In this document: positions 25,468-33,825 of the stretch, one piece after another
Numbering within the stretch: position 1 is the stretch's first letter
Layout: each line of letters starts with the position of its first letter
NCBI GenBank assembly: GCA_030153045.1
Contig: JASLID010000095.1
Span: 1 to 64,000, forward strand
From: Flavobacterium sp.
Lineage (GTDB): Bacteria > Bacteroidota > Bacteroidia > Flavobacteriales > Flavobacteriaceae
Reading direction: 5' to 3'
Length of the DNA stretch: 64,000 nucleotides
Notes under the pieces: generated by a model
Seen by the model: only the letters and a program-made list of their open reading frames with translations
Database searches by the model: none
What the model was told of the DNA's origin: nothing
Translations under genes and position numbers: made by a program

Positions 25468-25610
25468 TTTGTAAATCAGTTTTTATTATTTAACTTTGCA
25501 CTTGTATTATCTGTGGTGGATTTGATACATTGGAAAATATTTTTATCTAAACCCATAAAGGGACGAGCCACCACCTCCGAACTTTATGGGTTTCTTAATT
25601 CAAAAAAACT
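25468..25610 (+). ncRNA. HNH leader 2: promoter plus pseudoknot-forming 5' UTR
   Basis: TTTG (25468-25471), 19 bases, TAACTTTG (25491-25498) is a full host promoter. Then GTGGTGG (A, 25513-25519), AAACCCATAAAG (B, 25549-25560), CCACCAC (A', 25568-25574), CTTTATGGGTTT (B', 25582-25593). 7 bp and 12 bp, perfect, interleaved. ATG follows 17 bases after B'. Confidence 0.78.
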
Positions 25611-25910
25611 ATGATTTGGAATCCTCAAAGATTAACATTATTAGAAATAACTGACAACTTAGATCCAAAAGAAAGTTTTAAATATTTTAGAAATTCATCA
25701 AGTGCTTTTATTAAAAATAAAAAAGTTAGAAATTTTATTTTAAAGAGAGATAAAAATAAATGTGTAATATGTAATTCAACTGATTTTTTAGAAATAGACC
25801 ATATAAAATCTGTTTTCAGTTGCTTTAATTCAGGAGAAATATTTTTTTGTAATTCTATTGATAATTTACAATGTTTATGCAAAAAATGTAATACATCAAA
25901 AAAACCTTAA
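25611..25910 (+). CDS. Small HNH endonuclease
   Basis: 99 residues. KNKCVICNSTDFLEIDHI and, later, NLQCLCKKCN make a compact zinc-supported HNH fold (C-x2-C, DH, N, C-x2-C). No separate target-binding domain, unlike the other HNH genes here. Carried behind its own promoter and pseudoknot leader, and ends 1 base before the next start. Confidence 0.85.
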   Translation: MIWNPQRLTLLEITDNLDPKESFKYFRNSSSAFIKNKKVRNFILKRDKNKCVICNSTDFLEIDHIKSVFSCFNSGEIFFCNSIDNLQCLCKKCNTSKKP

Positions 25911-25911
25911 A

Positions 25912-26736
25912 ATGTCAAAAGAGCTTCCATATTTTAAATTTGAACCTAATCAATGGGAAAACGGAAACATACAAATGTTATCTCGTGAAGATAAAGGTTT
26001 ATTTATAGATCTTTGCAGTATGTATTGGTCTAGGCTTGGCGATATGCCTTTAAAACTCGCTACACAAAAACTATGCGCTGGCAATGCGATCGCACTAAAT
26101 TCGCTATGCGATGAAGAAATTATTGAGATTTCAGAAGGAAATATTTTTATTAAGTTTTTATCCGAACAGTTAAATGAGTTTGAAGACACAAGAAAGCAAA
26201 ACTCTAAAAATGCAAAAGAAGGGTGGGAAAAACGCCGTAAACAAAAGGAAGAAAGCGACCGCAATGCGACCGCATCAATACCGCAAAGCGAAACCCATGC
26301 CATAAAAGAAGATAAGATAATAAGAAATGATACTAAAGTAAATAAGATAAAATTTGATTTTAAAAAAGCTCTTTTAGATTTAGTTCAAAATGAAATTTTA
26401 GTTAATGATTATCTTCTTCTTAGAAAAGATAAAAAAGCAAATTTATCTCAAACATTTTTTAACTTATTAAAATCAGAATGTGAAAACAATAATTATCCTA
26501 TTTCAGAAGCATTAAAAATTTGTATTGAAAGAAACTGGGCGGGATTTAAGTATTCTTGGGTAGAAAACATCGAAAAACAAAATAAAACTATATCAAATGG
26601 AAAAACAAACACATCAACAGCAAAACCTCTCTACAGAAACTCATTGCAAACAGCTTTCAACAACAACCAACAAGCCGAAGCTAGCAGTTCTGAACGAGAA
26701 TTATCCGAAGATACAGAATTTGAAGTCATTGACTGA
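25912..26736 (+). CDS. DUF1376/Lin1244-like replication-organiser protein
   Basis: ATG at 25912 (MSKELPYFKFEP) is preferred to an upstream in-frame ATG inside the HNH gene. 274 residues. The N-terminal winged helix YFKFEPNQWENGNIQMLSRE followed by DLCSMYW is typical of phage replication initiators of this type; an RKQNSKNAKEGWEKRRK basic linker follows, and a helical C-terminal part ends in acidic residues. Likely binds the origin or loads the helicase. Its last 140 bases overlap the next gene in another frame. Confidence 0.7.
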   Translation: MSKELPYFKFEPNQWENGNIQMLSREDKGLFIDLCSMYWSRLGDMPLKLATQKLCAGNAIALNSLCDEEIIEISEGNIFIKFLSEQLNEFEDTRKQNSKNAKEGWEKRRKQKEESDRNATASIPQSETHAIKEDKIIRNDTKVNKIKFDFKKALLDLVQNEILVNDYLLLRKDKKANLSQTFFNLLKSECENNNYPISEALKICIERNWAGFKYSWVENIEKQNKTISNGKTNTSTAKPLYRNSLQTAFNNNQQAEASSSERELSEDTEFEVID

Positions 26737-27439
26737 GGTAGATGAACTAATAAATTTTATATTGGATATTTTAGGAGTTAAATCTTTAGATGATGATTTG
26801 GACATTCATAATAAAAAAGTAAAGTTTATTTATGATTTCATTATTGCTAAGTTTGGATTTTTAACTGTTCCTGAAATAAAAGAAGCGTTTCAGATGTATG
26901 TAGCTAAAGATTTTGGGCATAAAGAGATTTTCAGGATTTTAGATACAATTGTAGTTTCAGAAGTTTTAAATTTTTTCTTAGATTTCAGAGGAGAAGCATT
27001 AAGAACTTATGAAGCAAAAAGAAGAGCTTTACTTGCTATTAAAGAAAAACCAGTTATTTCAGAAGAAGAAAAAAGGAATATTGTTAAAAATGGCGTAGAA
27101 AGAGTTTTTAGCGAGTACAAAGAGAATAAAAAGCTCGAAGATAGCTTGGAGTATGTTTTTGATTTTTTAGTTAATGAGAAGCTAATTAAATCAGATTTAA
27201 AGAAAGAACCAAATTTAACTAATTACTTTGTTTCGAAGATTGAGATTGCTAAAAATCAATTAATTTCGGAGGAAAAAGAAAAGGTTAATATTTTAGAACC
27301 ATCAAAATCGGTAGAAACTTTCAAGAAAATTAGAGAAGGTATTTCTCCTGCAATTAATATCAGGGCAAAGAAATTAGTTCTGATCGATTTTTTTGATAGA
27401 CAGATTAAACTCGGAAGAGAAAAAATATTTGAAGTATGA
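26597..27439 (+). CDS. Unknown replication-region protein overlapping its neighbour
   Basis: 280 residues from ATG 26597. The first ~45 codons lie inside the previous gene in the +1 frame and are Thr/Gln-rich; the rest is helical and charged. Start could instead be a TTG near 26718. No family recognised; the position between a replication organiser and a DnaA-like protein suggests a replication role. Confidence 0.55.
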   Translation: MEKQTHQQQNLSTETHCKQLSTTTNKPKLAVLNENYPKIQNLKSLTEVDELINFILDILGVKSLDDDLDIHNKKVKFIYDFIIAKFGFLTVPEIKEAFQMYVAKDFGHKEIFRILDTIVVSEVLNFFLDFRGEALRTYEAKRRALLAIKEKPVISEEEKRNIVKNGVERVFSEYKENKKLEDSLEYVFDFLVNEKLIKSDLKKEPNLTNYFVSKIEIAKNQLISEEKEKVNILEPSKSVETFKKIREGISPAINIRAKKLVLIDFFDRQIKLGREKIFEV

Positions 27440-27792
27440 AAAGTTCCAAAGAAAACATATTAGAAGCAGTTTGTCTGCATTTTAATTTCAGTCAAAATTT
27501 AGTTATTTCATTGAATAGGAGAGCAGATTTAGTTAAGGCTAGACAGTTTTATTTCTATTTGTGCCGAGAACTAACGAGAGAAACTCTACCATCAATGTCT
27601 AATTATATCGGGAGAAACCACGCTACTGCTATTCATGCAATTAGACAATTAGAAGGTTTAATGTCAGTTTATCCGGATGTAAAAAGAGATATTAAAGCCG
27701 TGAAGAGATTATTAGTTGAAATTAATCCGTTAATAGTTTCTCACATAGACTTACTTCAATTAACTATTAACCATACTAAATCATTTGTGTAA
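27436..27792 (+). CDS. Stand-alone DnaA domain IV-like DNA-binding protein
   Basis: 118 residues. RRADLVKARQFYFYLCRELT, then SNYIGRNHATAIHAIRQLEG matches the helix-turn-helix of DnaA domain IV (G-R-D/N-H-x-T-x-x-H-A). No AAA+ part is present. Expected to bind DnaA-box-like sites, either at the phage origin or competing at the host's. Overlaps the previous gene by 4 bases and the next by 1. Confidence 0.75.
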   Translation: MKSSKENILEAVCLHFNFSQNLVISLNRRADLVKARQFYFYLCRELTRETLPSMSNYIGRNHATAIHAIRQLEGLMSVYPDVKRDIKAVKRLLVEINPLIVSHIDLLQLTINHTKSFV

Positions 27793-27986
27793 TGGAAAAG
27801 AACTATACCGGTGTCCACTATGACCGAGACAGAAAGAAGTGGAAAGTAAGTTTAAGAGTGAAAGGAGTTTTGTACGTGGACACTTATACAGATACTGATG
27901 TTCAAGGAGCTAAACTGAGAGATTTAGCCATAATTAAGAATGATTTAAAGAGACCACTTCAAGTATTAAAACCAACTAAAAAGTAG
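27792..27986 (+). CDS. Small AP2-domain DNA-binding protein
   Basis: 64 residues. YTGVHYDRDRKKWKVSLRVK is the three-strand core of an AP2/ERF domain, the same type as found behind two HNH nucleases here. Stand-alone, so probably a DNA-binding accessory or a leftover of a homing endonuclease. Confidence 0.7.
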   Translation: MEKNYTGVHYDRDRKKWKVSLRVKGVLYVDTYTDTDVQGAKLRDLAIIKNDLKRPLQVLKPTKK

Positions 27987-27989
27987 ATT

Positions 27990-28418
27990 ATGGAGTTTTA
28001 TAGATGTATCAAAGAGTTCGGAGAAATACAACCAAATCAAGTTGTCATAAAAAGTCATTATCATTGGCAAAGACCAATAATTGTAGCTGATTCCGTTAAT
28101 AAAACTATTTTTTTAGATTATTATTCAAGAAACATTAATTTAAGGAATGAAGAGTTTTTCTTGCCGTTAACCATGAAGGAATTAAACAAAATAAAGCCTC
28201 ATTTACGAAAAACCTTATTGATAGACTATAATATTTCTTTCAATAAAGATTGTTTAGACAAACTACCAAAATATTGTTGTTATGAATGTGGAAAATCTAC
28301 ATTTGGAACAAATCCAATAGTAATAAAAAACACAGTAGGAAAATGTAATTCTTGTGGAAAAGAAAAACAACACCTACATATTTCAGAAAAATTTAAAATA
28401 GACATTTTTAAAACTTAA
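27990..28418 (+). CDS. Protein with C-terminal zinc ribbon
   Basis: 142 residues. KYCCYECGKSTFG and KCNSCGKEK supply two C-x2-C knuckles at about residues 90-125. N-terminal part unrecognised. Nucleic-acid binding likely. Confidence 0.6.
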   Translation: MEFYRCIKEFGEIQPNQVVIKSHYHWQRPIIVADSVNKTIFLDYYSRNINLRNEEFFLPLTMKELNKIKPHLRKTLLIDYNISFNKDCLDKLPKYCCYECGKSTFGTNPIVIKNTVGKCNSCGKEKQHLHISEKFKIDIFKT

Positions 28419-28422
28419 TCCA

Positions 28423-28812
28423 ATGAAAAAACTGATAATCATACTTGTATTATTCACTACGTGTTTATACGGACAAAACTTTCAATCTTATAGTTATTCT
28501 TATGCAAGAGATGCACAGATTGGTTGGGAAGAGCCTATTAAGGCTGAAACTGAAATTGTTATGGATTTGGAGCAGGATAAAATAGTTTTGTCCAATGCCA
28601 AAAACTCTATAGTTTTATCCGAAATACATCTTAAAGAAAACTTCACAGACGAGAACGGATTCAAAGGAACAACTTACATTTGCAAAGACAAAAAAGGAGA
28701 GAAACTAAAATTTATTATAATGCACCAAACATCAGTTAAAAACAAAAAAATGATTGTACTGAGTTATGAAAAATATTTAGTAGCTTTCGATTTATACATT
28801 CAAAAAAACTAA
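28423..28812 (+). CDS. Secreted protein, unknown
   Basis: 129 residues. Signal peptide MKKLIIILVLFTTCLYGQ; the mature part is beta-rich (KIVLSNAKNSIVLSEIHL). Second secreted product of this operon; role unknown, envelope modification is a possibility. Confidence 0.6.
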   Translation: MKKLIIILVLFTTCLYGQNFQSYSYSYARDAQIGWEEPIKAETEIVMDLEQDKIVLSNAKNSIVLSEIHLKENFTDENGFKGTTYICKDKKGEKLKFIIMHQTSVKNKKMIVLSYEKYLVAFDLYIQKN

Positions 28813-28816
28813 CAAC

Positions 28817-29638
28817 ATGAAAAATTTTAAGTACACAACAGACGGAAAAAAAGTAGTTGTAATTGGAGATTTAAACCAAACTGAAAAAATAGTTCAAGAA
28901 ATATTCGTAACAGAATTAGGCGACGAAATTCCACAAGGAGAAAGATTTGTAGTAAAGAGTCTTTTAGACGAACCTGCTAAATCATGGCAAGAAAAAAAAC
29001 TTGAAACTTTAGAAGCTAATTACGAGAAAGAAAAAAAATATTGGGATGATTTAACAAGTTCAATTTCAAAAGAAAAACGAAATGCTTATGACGCTTTATC
29101 ATCAAGAGTTAAATGGTTAAAATCGGTTGCTAAAGAACCAAGAAGCGAAGAGTTTAAAAGAGTAATAAATACTATTACAGATTTCTTCTCCGATGCTGAA
29201 AAGTGGATTGTTGTTAGAAAATATTCTACTTGGGAGTTAGTTCAGTTTAATGAAGATGGCGTAGATTCTGTTATTGATAGTTTTGACGGTTATCATGGTA
29301 GTCGTAGATTTGATTCTATGAGATTATTATCTTTGTACGGAAGAACAGACGGCAGTTTAGAGTTTAGAATTAATTCATATTCAGATGGTAGTGGTAGCGA
29401 CGAACCTGTTGTGTTTTTCAAATCAAAAGAAGAAGCTTTAATTTTCATGCAAAATGAATTTGATAAAATTAAAGAATATTCTGTGAGCTATTTAGAAACT
29501 GCAAAAAAATATAATCTAAATTTAGATAACGAAAAATTAGAAGCATTAAAAGAAAAACGGAAAGAAACAATAAATAAGTATATTGAAGAAACAAAAACAA
29601 AGTTAGAAGGACATATAAAAGAATTATCTGAATTATAA
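28817..29638 (+). CDS. Unknown 273-residue coiled-coil protein
   Basis: Helical, coiled-coil-like N-terminus (about residues 50-120) and C-terminus (220-273), with a beta-rich middle domain (KWIVVRKYSTWELVQFNED, RTDGSLEFRINSYSDGSG). No family recognised. Confidence 0.6.
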   Translation: MKNFKYTTDGKKVVVIGDLNQTEKIVQEIFVTELGDEIPQGERFVVKSLLDEPAKSWQEKKLETLEANYEKEKKYWDDLTSSISKEKRNAYDALSSRVKWLKSVAKEPRSEEFKRVINTITDFFSDAEKWIVVRKYSTWELVQFNEDGVDSVIDSFDGYHGSRRFDSMRLLSLYGRTDGSLEFRINSYSDGSGSDEPVVFFKSKEEALIFMQNEFDKIKEYSVSYLETAKKYNLNLDNEKLEALKEKRKETINKYIEETKTKLEGHIKELSEL

Positions 29639-29642
29639 AAAA

Positions 29643-29849
29643 ATGATACTAAAATTTATCCAAAAACTATTCAGTTCCAAACCTAAAAAAACTGAACACA
29701 AAGAAAGAGTAACCGACCTGATGAATAAGCTATGTGTTTGTTCCCATCCGTGTAACGAGTTTTGCGCGGATTCCAAATTAGTTTTCACAACGGAAAAACT
29801 AAAATCAATAAAAGTAAATAATCCAAAAATCCTTAGTCAAAATGCGTGA
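29643..29849 (+). CDS. 68-residue Cys-rich protein
   Basis: LCVCSHPCNEFCADSK provides four closely spaced cysteines and a histidine; likely one metal site. Overlaps the next gene by 8 bases. Confidence 0.5.
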   Translation: MILKFIQKLFSSKPKKTEHKERVTDLMNKLCVCSHPCNEFCADSKLVFTTEKLKSIKVNNPKILSQNA

Positions 29850-30042
29850 TAAAATAATGAACACAAAACTGTTTAAAGGTTTAGAACCATTCAAGCAGAA
29901 AATCTATTCAAATCCAAAAAACATCAAAGAAATCGAACACCTATACGGAATAGCGGAAAGAATTTCATTTGAGTATATGGTACAATCTCAAAATCCGAAC
30001 AACACGGATAAACTAATAGTAAAAGAACTTCTGAATTTATAG
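29842..30042 (+). CDS. Unknown 66-residue helical protein
   Basis: An internal ATG (MNTKLFKG) is an alternative start. Helical, no motif recognised. Confidence 0.5.
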   Translation: MRDKIMNTKLFKGLEPFKQKIYSNPKNIKEIEHLYGIAERISFEYMVQSQNPNNTDKLIVKELLNL

Positions 30043-30044
30043 TT

Positions 30045-30395
30045 ATGGAAGTAAAAGCAAACGAACTTAGAATTGGGAATTTAGTTTATAAGTGTTATCC
30101 AGATGGTAAAGAAACAACAGAAGTTTGGAAAGTTTCTAAACAATTCATAAACAATTTTGGTGTTTCGGCAATCGAACCAATTACTCTAACAGAAGAATGG
30201 TTAGTTAAGTTAGGGTTTGATAAAATATCAGGATATGAATATAGAAAAGGAGAGTTTGTCGCTGAATATTCTATTTTAAATTATAATTTTTTATGGAATA
30301 ATTTTGTAATAACAATTGATTTAAACCACGTCCACCAACTACAAAATATATATTTTGCTTTAACAAACGAAGAATTAATCCTAAAAAACTCCTAA
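30045..30395 (+). CDS. Unknown common phage protein, 116 residues
   Basis: MEVKANELRIGNLVYKCY followed by EPITLTEEWLVKLGFDK and HVHQLQNIYFALTNEEL is a layout common to uncharacterised phage and Bacteroidota proteins. Last ordinary gene but one before the cassette array. Confidence 0.65.
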   Translation: MEVKANELRIGNLVYKCYPDGKETTEVWKVSKQFINNFGVSAIEPITLTEEWLVKLGFDKISGYEYRKGEFVAEYSILNYNFLWNNFVITIDLNHVHQLQNIYFALTNEELILKNS

Positions 30396-30397
30396 CG

Positions 30398-30544
30398 ATG
30401 GCAAACTACGACGACTGGAAAACTGAAAATCCACCCGAAGAAAAAGAAAACGAATGTGGATATTGCGGAGAAGAATGTGATGGAGAGTTTTGTGATGAAA
30501 ACTGCAAACGTGGTTACATTTCAGATATGCGCGAAGATGAATAA
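30398..30544 (+). CDS. 48-residue zinc-ribbon-like protein
   Basis: ATG at 30398. ECGYCGEECDGEFCDENC has six cysteines in the span of a small zinc fold. It ends 7 bases before the first attC-like palindrome, so it is the gene that site follows. Confidence 0.55.
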   Translation: MANYDDWKTENPPEEKENECGYCGEECDGEFCDENCKRGYISDMREDE

Positions 30545-30551
30545 TTGCTGA

Positions 30552-30684
30552 TAACGGTATTTTGCTAGTAGAAGTGGCGTGCTCAAAACACCCAATAATT
30601 ATAGATAAATCACCAATGAACCCAATAAAACCAAGTCCTTACAAGTGTGCTCAATCTAGCCATTTTTACTAGCAAATGTTAGCA
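30552..30684 (+). repeat. attC-like palindrome 1
   Basis: Opens TAACG (30552), closes GTTAGCA (30678-30684). Arms TTTGCTAGTAGAAGTGGC and the reverse complement of the right arm, TTTGCTAGTAAAAATGGC, agree at 16 of 18 positions. Confidence 0.75.
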
Positions 30685-30716
30685 GGCGTTGTGGGTTATT
30701 AAATAAAAAAGTTATT

Positions 30717-31124
30717 ATGAACGAATTATCAAAACAAGCACTAGATTTTGTGAAAAATAATTGTATGACGTGGTGCAATTTTGAAGGTTGTTCTACAAGG
30801 GAATGTGAGAAAAAAATAAAAAACAATATTATGAAAACAGGAGTACAATTAATTACAGAAGAAAGAGAAAAACAAATCTCAAAACACGGATTTACAGGAG
30901 AACACCATTTTAATCATCCTGAATGGTATGAAGATGAGCAGTTAATAAAAGCAGCAAAGCATTTAACTCAAAAACCTTTTATTTCCTCAAATTACACTCC
31001 TAAAAATTGGGATAAAGAATGGTTTTATAATTTAACTAAAAGACCATATAAAGAAAGATTGGTTATTGCAGGAGCTTTAATAGGTGCTGAGATTGACAGA
31101 ATTTCTTATGAAACCGAAAAGTAG
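30717..31124 (+). CDS. Cassette 1: unknown MazG-like/helical phage protein
   Basis: 135 residues. TGVQLITEEREKQISKHGF, then HHFNHPEWYEDEQLIKAAKH and ERLVIAGALIGAEIDRI: a family common in phages, often beside MazG-type proteins. Function unknown. An N-terminal part carries Cys residues. The gene is followed 11 bases later by attC-like site 2. Confidence 0.6.
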   Translation: MNELSKQALDFVKNNCMTWCNFEGCSTRECEKKIKNNIMKTGVQLITEEREKQISKHGFTGEHHFNHPEWYEDEQLIKAAKHLTQKPFISSNYTPKNWDKEWFYNLTKRPYKERLVIAGALIGAEIDRISYETEK

Positions 31125-31134
31125 CAATGCCTAC

Positions 31135-31257
31135 TAACGTTCCCTTGATTGTGGAAGTTGCCGAACACAAAAGTTGAATTGAAAAACAAAAGTTGAAATT
31201 ATGGAACAAAGTTTATTTGAAAACGAAAACGGCAATTTTGCCAAACCGATGTTAGCA
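31135..31257 (+). repeat. attC-like palindrome 2
   Basis: TAACG 31135, GTTAGCA from 31251. Arms TGTGGAAGTTGCCG and TGGCAAAATTGCCG (right arm reversed) match imperfectly. The next gene's ATG at 31201 lies inside the site. Confidence 0.65.
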
Positions 31258-31545
31258 GTAGTTGTAATTGGCAAAAAGTCATTCAAAAATGCTGATGAAT
31301 TTAAAGATTACTGCGATGATGCGATGCACGATTTTTTGGAGAATATTCAAGAATTAAACGGATATACTTATCCTGCTGATGGCGATAGTTTATTTGAATA
31401 CGAAGAAGGAATTACGTTTTATTATACAAAAAAGGGAAGCGAGTTGGTTCATAGATGGATTAAAAGAATGGAAGCAATTTTTGATAAATATTTTCCTGAT
31501 GATTATGGATTTCAACCGAAATGCTGTTACTGGAAGGTTTTCTAA
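31201..31545 (+). CDS. Cassette 2: unknown 114-residue protein
   Basis: From ATG 31201 the first ~17 residues are encoded by the preceding palindrome; a second in-frame ATG at 31249 sits exactly on the presumed crossover (ATG-TTAGC). Acidic, aromatic-rich, no family recognised. Confidence 0.55.
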   Translation: MEQSLFENENGNFAKPMLAVVVIGKKSFKNADEFKDYCDDAMHDFLENIQELNGYTYPADGDSLFEYEEGITFYYTKKGSELVHRWIKRMEAIFDKYFPDDYGFQPKCCYWKVF

Positions 31546-31555
31546 CAATTACTGC

Positions 31556-31684
31556 TAACGTTTTGCAGATTGCCGAAGGTGGGGCATTGTACCACAAATG
31601 TTTAATTGAAATACAAAATTTGATAATATGAAAAATGTTGATTTGAAAAACGAAACCCCCACTTTTGGCAATGTGCTGTTACCT
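31556..31684 (+). repeat. attC-like palindrome 3
   Basis: TAACGTTTTGCAGATTGCCG at 31556, GTTACCT from 31678. Right arm reversed reads TAACAGCACATTGCCAAAAG then GTGGGGG, matching ATTGCC and GTGGGG of the left arm. The next gene starts inside at 31628. Confidence 0.72.
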
Positions 31685-32329
31685 GCTGGCGTTTCTCGTG
31701 TTCTAATTACTCACGAAGAAAGTCAAACGGTAATGGAAGCATTTTTAAACGCTGGATTTGATGCTTATAGTTGCGACTTATTACCGTCAAGCGGAAAATA
31801 TCCGGAAAGGCATTTGCAGATGGATTGCTTTGAAGCTATCAAATTGATTAAGCCAACATTTTTGGGAATGCACCCGGAATGCACAAGGCTAACGGTTGCT
31901 GCTAATAAATACTATAAGCCTGAATATGCTGATAGGTTTCCAAATATCCACGAACAAAGAGCAGAAGCTGTTGAACACTTTTTGAAATGTGCCGAAGCAT
32001 TAGAACAAATTGGATGCGGTTACATTGAAAACCCGATTGGAATAATGAGCCGACTTTATAAAAAGCCAACTCAAATTATACAACCTTACCAATTTGGACA
32101 TACTGAAAGAAAAAGCACTTGTTTGTGGCTTGCCGGATTACCAAAATTAGAACCGACTGAAATAGTTGAGCCTGATATTATCATTCACAAAAGCGGTCGA
32201 ACTGATAGCCGATTACATTATGAAACCTTTAAACTACCAAAAGAAGAAAGAAGAAAAGCAAGGTCAAAAACCTTTTCTGGAATTGCAAAAGCTATGTCGG
32301 AGCAGTGGGGTTCTTACGCTTGCAGGTAA
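31628..32329 (+). CDS. Cassette 3: DNA methyltransferase-like Rossmann protein
   Basis: 233 residues. RVLITHEESQTVMEAFLNAG then DAYSCDLLPS resemble the SAM-binding start of cytosine-methyltransferase-like phage proteins, and GMHPECTRLTVAANKYY stands where PCQ/HPPCT motifs occur. The C-terminus (HIHKSGRTDSR...SKTFSGIAKAMSEQWG) matches phage proteins usually labelled DNA methylase. The catalytic Cys is plausible but activity is unproven. Its stop TAA is the first three bases of palindrome 4. Confidence 0.55.
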   Translation: MKNVDLKNETPTFGNVLLPAGVSRVLITHEESQTVMEAFLNAGFDAYSCDLLPSSGKYPERHLQMDCFEAIKLIKPTFLGMHPECTRLTVAANKYYKPEYADRFPNIHEQRAEAVEHFLKCAEALEQIGCGYIENPIGIMSRLYKKPTQIIQPYQFGHTERKSTCLWLAGLPKLEPTEIVEPDIIIHKSGRTDSRLHYETFKLPKEERRKARSKTFSGIAKAMSEQWGSYACR

Positions 32330-32400
32330 CGTTTCGGTGCTTGTAGATGCCAGCCTACACGCATTTTATTTTCGGCTGGTATTTACAAACACCTGTTATC
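32327..32400 (+). repeat. attC-like palindrome 4 (shortest)
   Basis: 74 bases. TAACG 32327, GTTATCT from 32395. Arms GGTGCTTGTAGATGCCAGCC and, reversed, GGTGTTTGTAAATACCAGCC agree at 17 of 20. Confidence 0.78.
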
Positions 32401-32431
32401 TTTCAGTTGCGGGTTTAAAAACAAATATTTT

Positions 32432-32734
32432 ATGAAATCAAAATTAGAAAACATTAACGGAATTGATTACTTAACTTTTAAACCAAGTGAAGAAATTGGA
32501 TTGATGCAAATTCCTGTAATAACAAAAGGAAATAGAGAAGGTACAGGTGCTTGGACTTGGAATGGAGATTTAGAAAAACCAACATTAAGACCAAGTTTAC
32601 GAACTTCTTATCATAATGGTAAAGAAATGACAGAAATACATTATTGGCTAAACGATGGAGTTTGTGATTGCTTATCAGATTGTAAAGATGGTAATTCTGG
32701 TAAAAAAATAGAGTTGTTAGAACTCGATTCGTAG
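32432..32734 (+). CDS. Cassette 4: DUF6527-like small protein
   Basis: 100 residues. GAWTWNGDLEKPTLRPSL, a later histidine and WLNDGVCDCLSDC...SGKKIELLEL follow the DUF6527 pattern (W-x-W-N-G, P-T-L-x-P-S). Members are small zinc-type proteins found in phages and defence-related clusters; function unknown. Confidence 0.6.
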   Translation: MKSKLENINGIDYLTFKPSEEIGLMQIPVITKGNREGTGAWTWNGDLEKPTLRPSLRTSYHNGKEMTEIHYWLNDGVCDCLSDCKDGNSGKKIELLELDS

Positions 32735-32744
32735 CAATTGAAGA

Positions 32745-32873
32745 TAACGTCCTGCGGCTTGGCGAGGTTGCTGACTTCGGAAAAATAAATTTTAAACTTA
32801 AAAATAAATATGATGCGAAACGCAAACATGAATGAACCACAAAATCAGCAATCTTGCCAAACTAGTGTTATGG
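32745..32873 (+). repeat. attC-like palindrome 5
   Basis: TAACG 32745, GTTATGG from 32867. Left arm GGCTTGGCGAGGTTGCTGA, right arm reversed GTTTGGCAAGATTGCTGA. Confidence 0.72.
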
Positions 32874-33028
32874 TTAGTGCAGATTATAAAGGATATTCGA
32901 TTGAAGAAGATAAAACAGGTTATGCTCCTAAACATTTAAGATTTCATTTTTTTGCAGAAGATGATGAATATGCAAAAGGAGCTGGCGAAAGTATAGAAGA
33001 TTGTAAAAAACAAATTGATGAATTATGA
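32810..33028 (+). CDS. Cassette 5, gene 1: unknown small protein
   Basis: 72 residues from ATG 32810, but the first 20 are encoded by palindrome 5. An in-frame ATG at 32870 (MVSADYKGYSIEEDK) lies just inside the crossover and is the likelier start. Overlaps the methyltransferase gene by 4 bases. Confidence 0.55.
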   Translation: MMRNANMNEPQNQQSCQTSVMVSADYKGYSIEEDKTGYAPKHLRFHFFAEDDEYAKGAGESIEDCKKQIDEL

Positions 33029-33816
33029 TAAATGAAATTCATAATGAAAACTGCCTTGAAACTATGGCTAAAATGCCTGATAATTTCATTGACTTAACGG
33101 TTACTTCACCACCGTATGACGATTTAAGAACTTACAACGGTTATTCTTTTGATTTTGAAAATGTAGCAAAGGAATTGTTTAGAGTAACAAAACAAGGTGG
33201 AGTTGTTGTTTGGGTTGTAGGCGATGCAACTGTAAAAGGGAGTGAAACAGGAACAAGTTTTAAGCAGGCATTATATTTAATTAGTTGCGGATTTAGGTTG
33301 CACGACACTATGATTTGGGAAAAGAAAAACCCAATACCAAACGACCCGAGACAAAACAGATACATACAAGCAACTGAGTATATGTTTGTATTTAGTAAAG
33401 AAGCACCTAAAACTTGTAATTACATTACAGAACCTTGTTTAATGGCTGGAATAGATGCAGGAACAGGAACGGCAAGAAAACAGAATGGAGATGTGAGAAC
33501 GGATAGAAAAGAGAAAAGGAAAGGCAAAGTTGTAAAAGACTTTAAGCCATTAACAAATGTGTGGAGATATTCAAATGGGAGTATTTTCAGAAAACATCCT
33601 GCATCATTCCCAGAACAATTAGCACAAGACCATATTCAATCTTGGACAATTGAAGGTGATTTAGTTTACGATTGCTTTATGGGAAGTGGTACAACTGCTA
33701 AAATGAGTATTTTAAATAACCGTAATTGGATAGGAAGTGAAATAAGTGCTGAATATTGCGAGATTATAAAAGAACGTATTAAAATAGATAAAGGTCTTTT
33801 TGAACCCGTTTCGTAG
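33025..33816 (+). CDS. Cassette 5, gene 2: DNA methyltransferase, SPPY type (N4-C or N6-A)
   Basis: 263 residues. TVTSPPYDDL near residue 30 is catalytic motif IV; FMGSGTTAKMSILNN near residue 225 is the SAM-binding motif I, so the order is that of beta-class enzymes. A disordered basic region (about 145-180) may be the target-recognition part. Likely protects phage DNA from restriction. It has no nuclease partner. Confidence 0.9.
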   Translation: MINEIHNENCLETMAKMPDNFIDLTVTSPPYDDLRTYNGYSFDFENVAKELFRVTKQGGVVVWVVGDATVKGSETGTSFKQALYLISCGFRLHDTMIWEKKNPIPNDPRQNRYIQATEYMFVFSKEAPKTCNYITEPCLMAGIDAGTGTARKQNGDVRTDRKEKRKGKVVKDFKPLTNVWRYSNGSIFRKHPASFPEQLAQDHIQSWTIEGDLVYDCFMGSGTTAKMSILNNRNWIGSEISAEYCEIIKERIKIDKGLFEPVS

Positions 33817-33825
33817 CATTAACCA

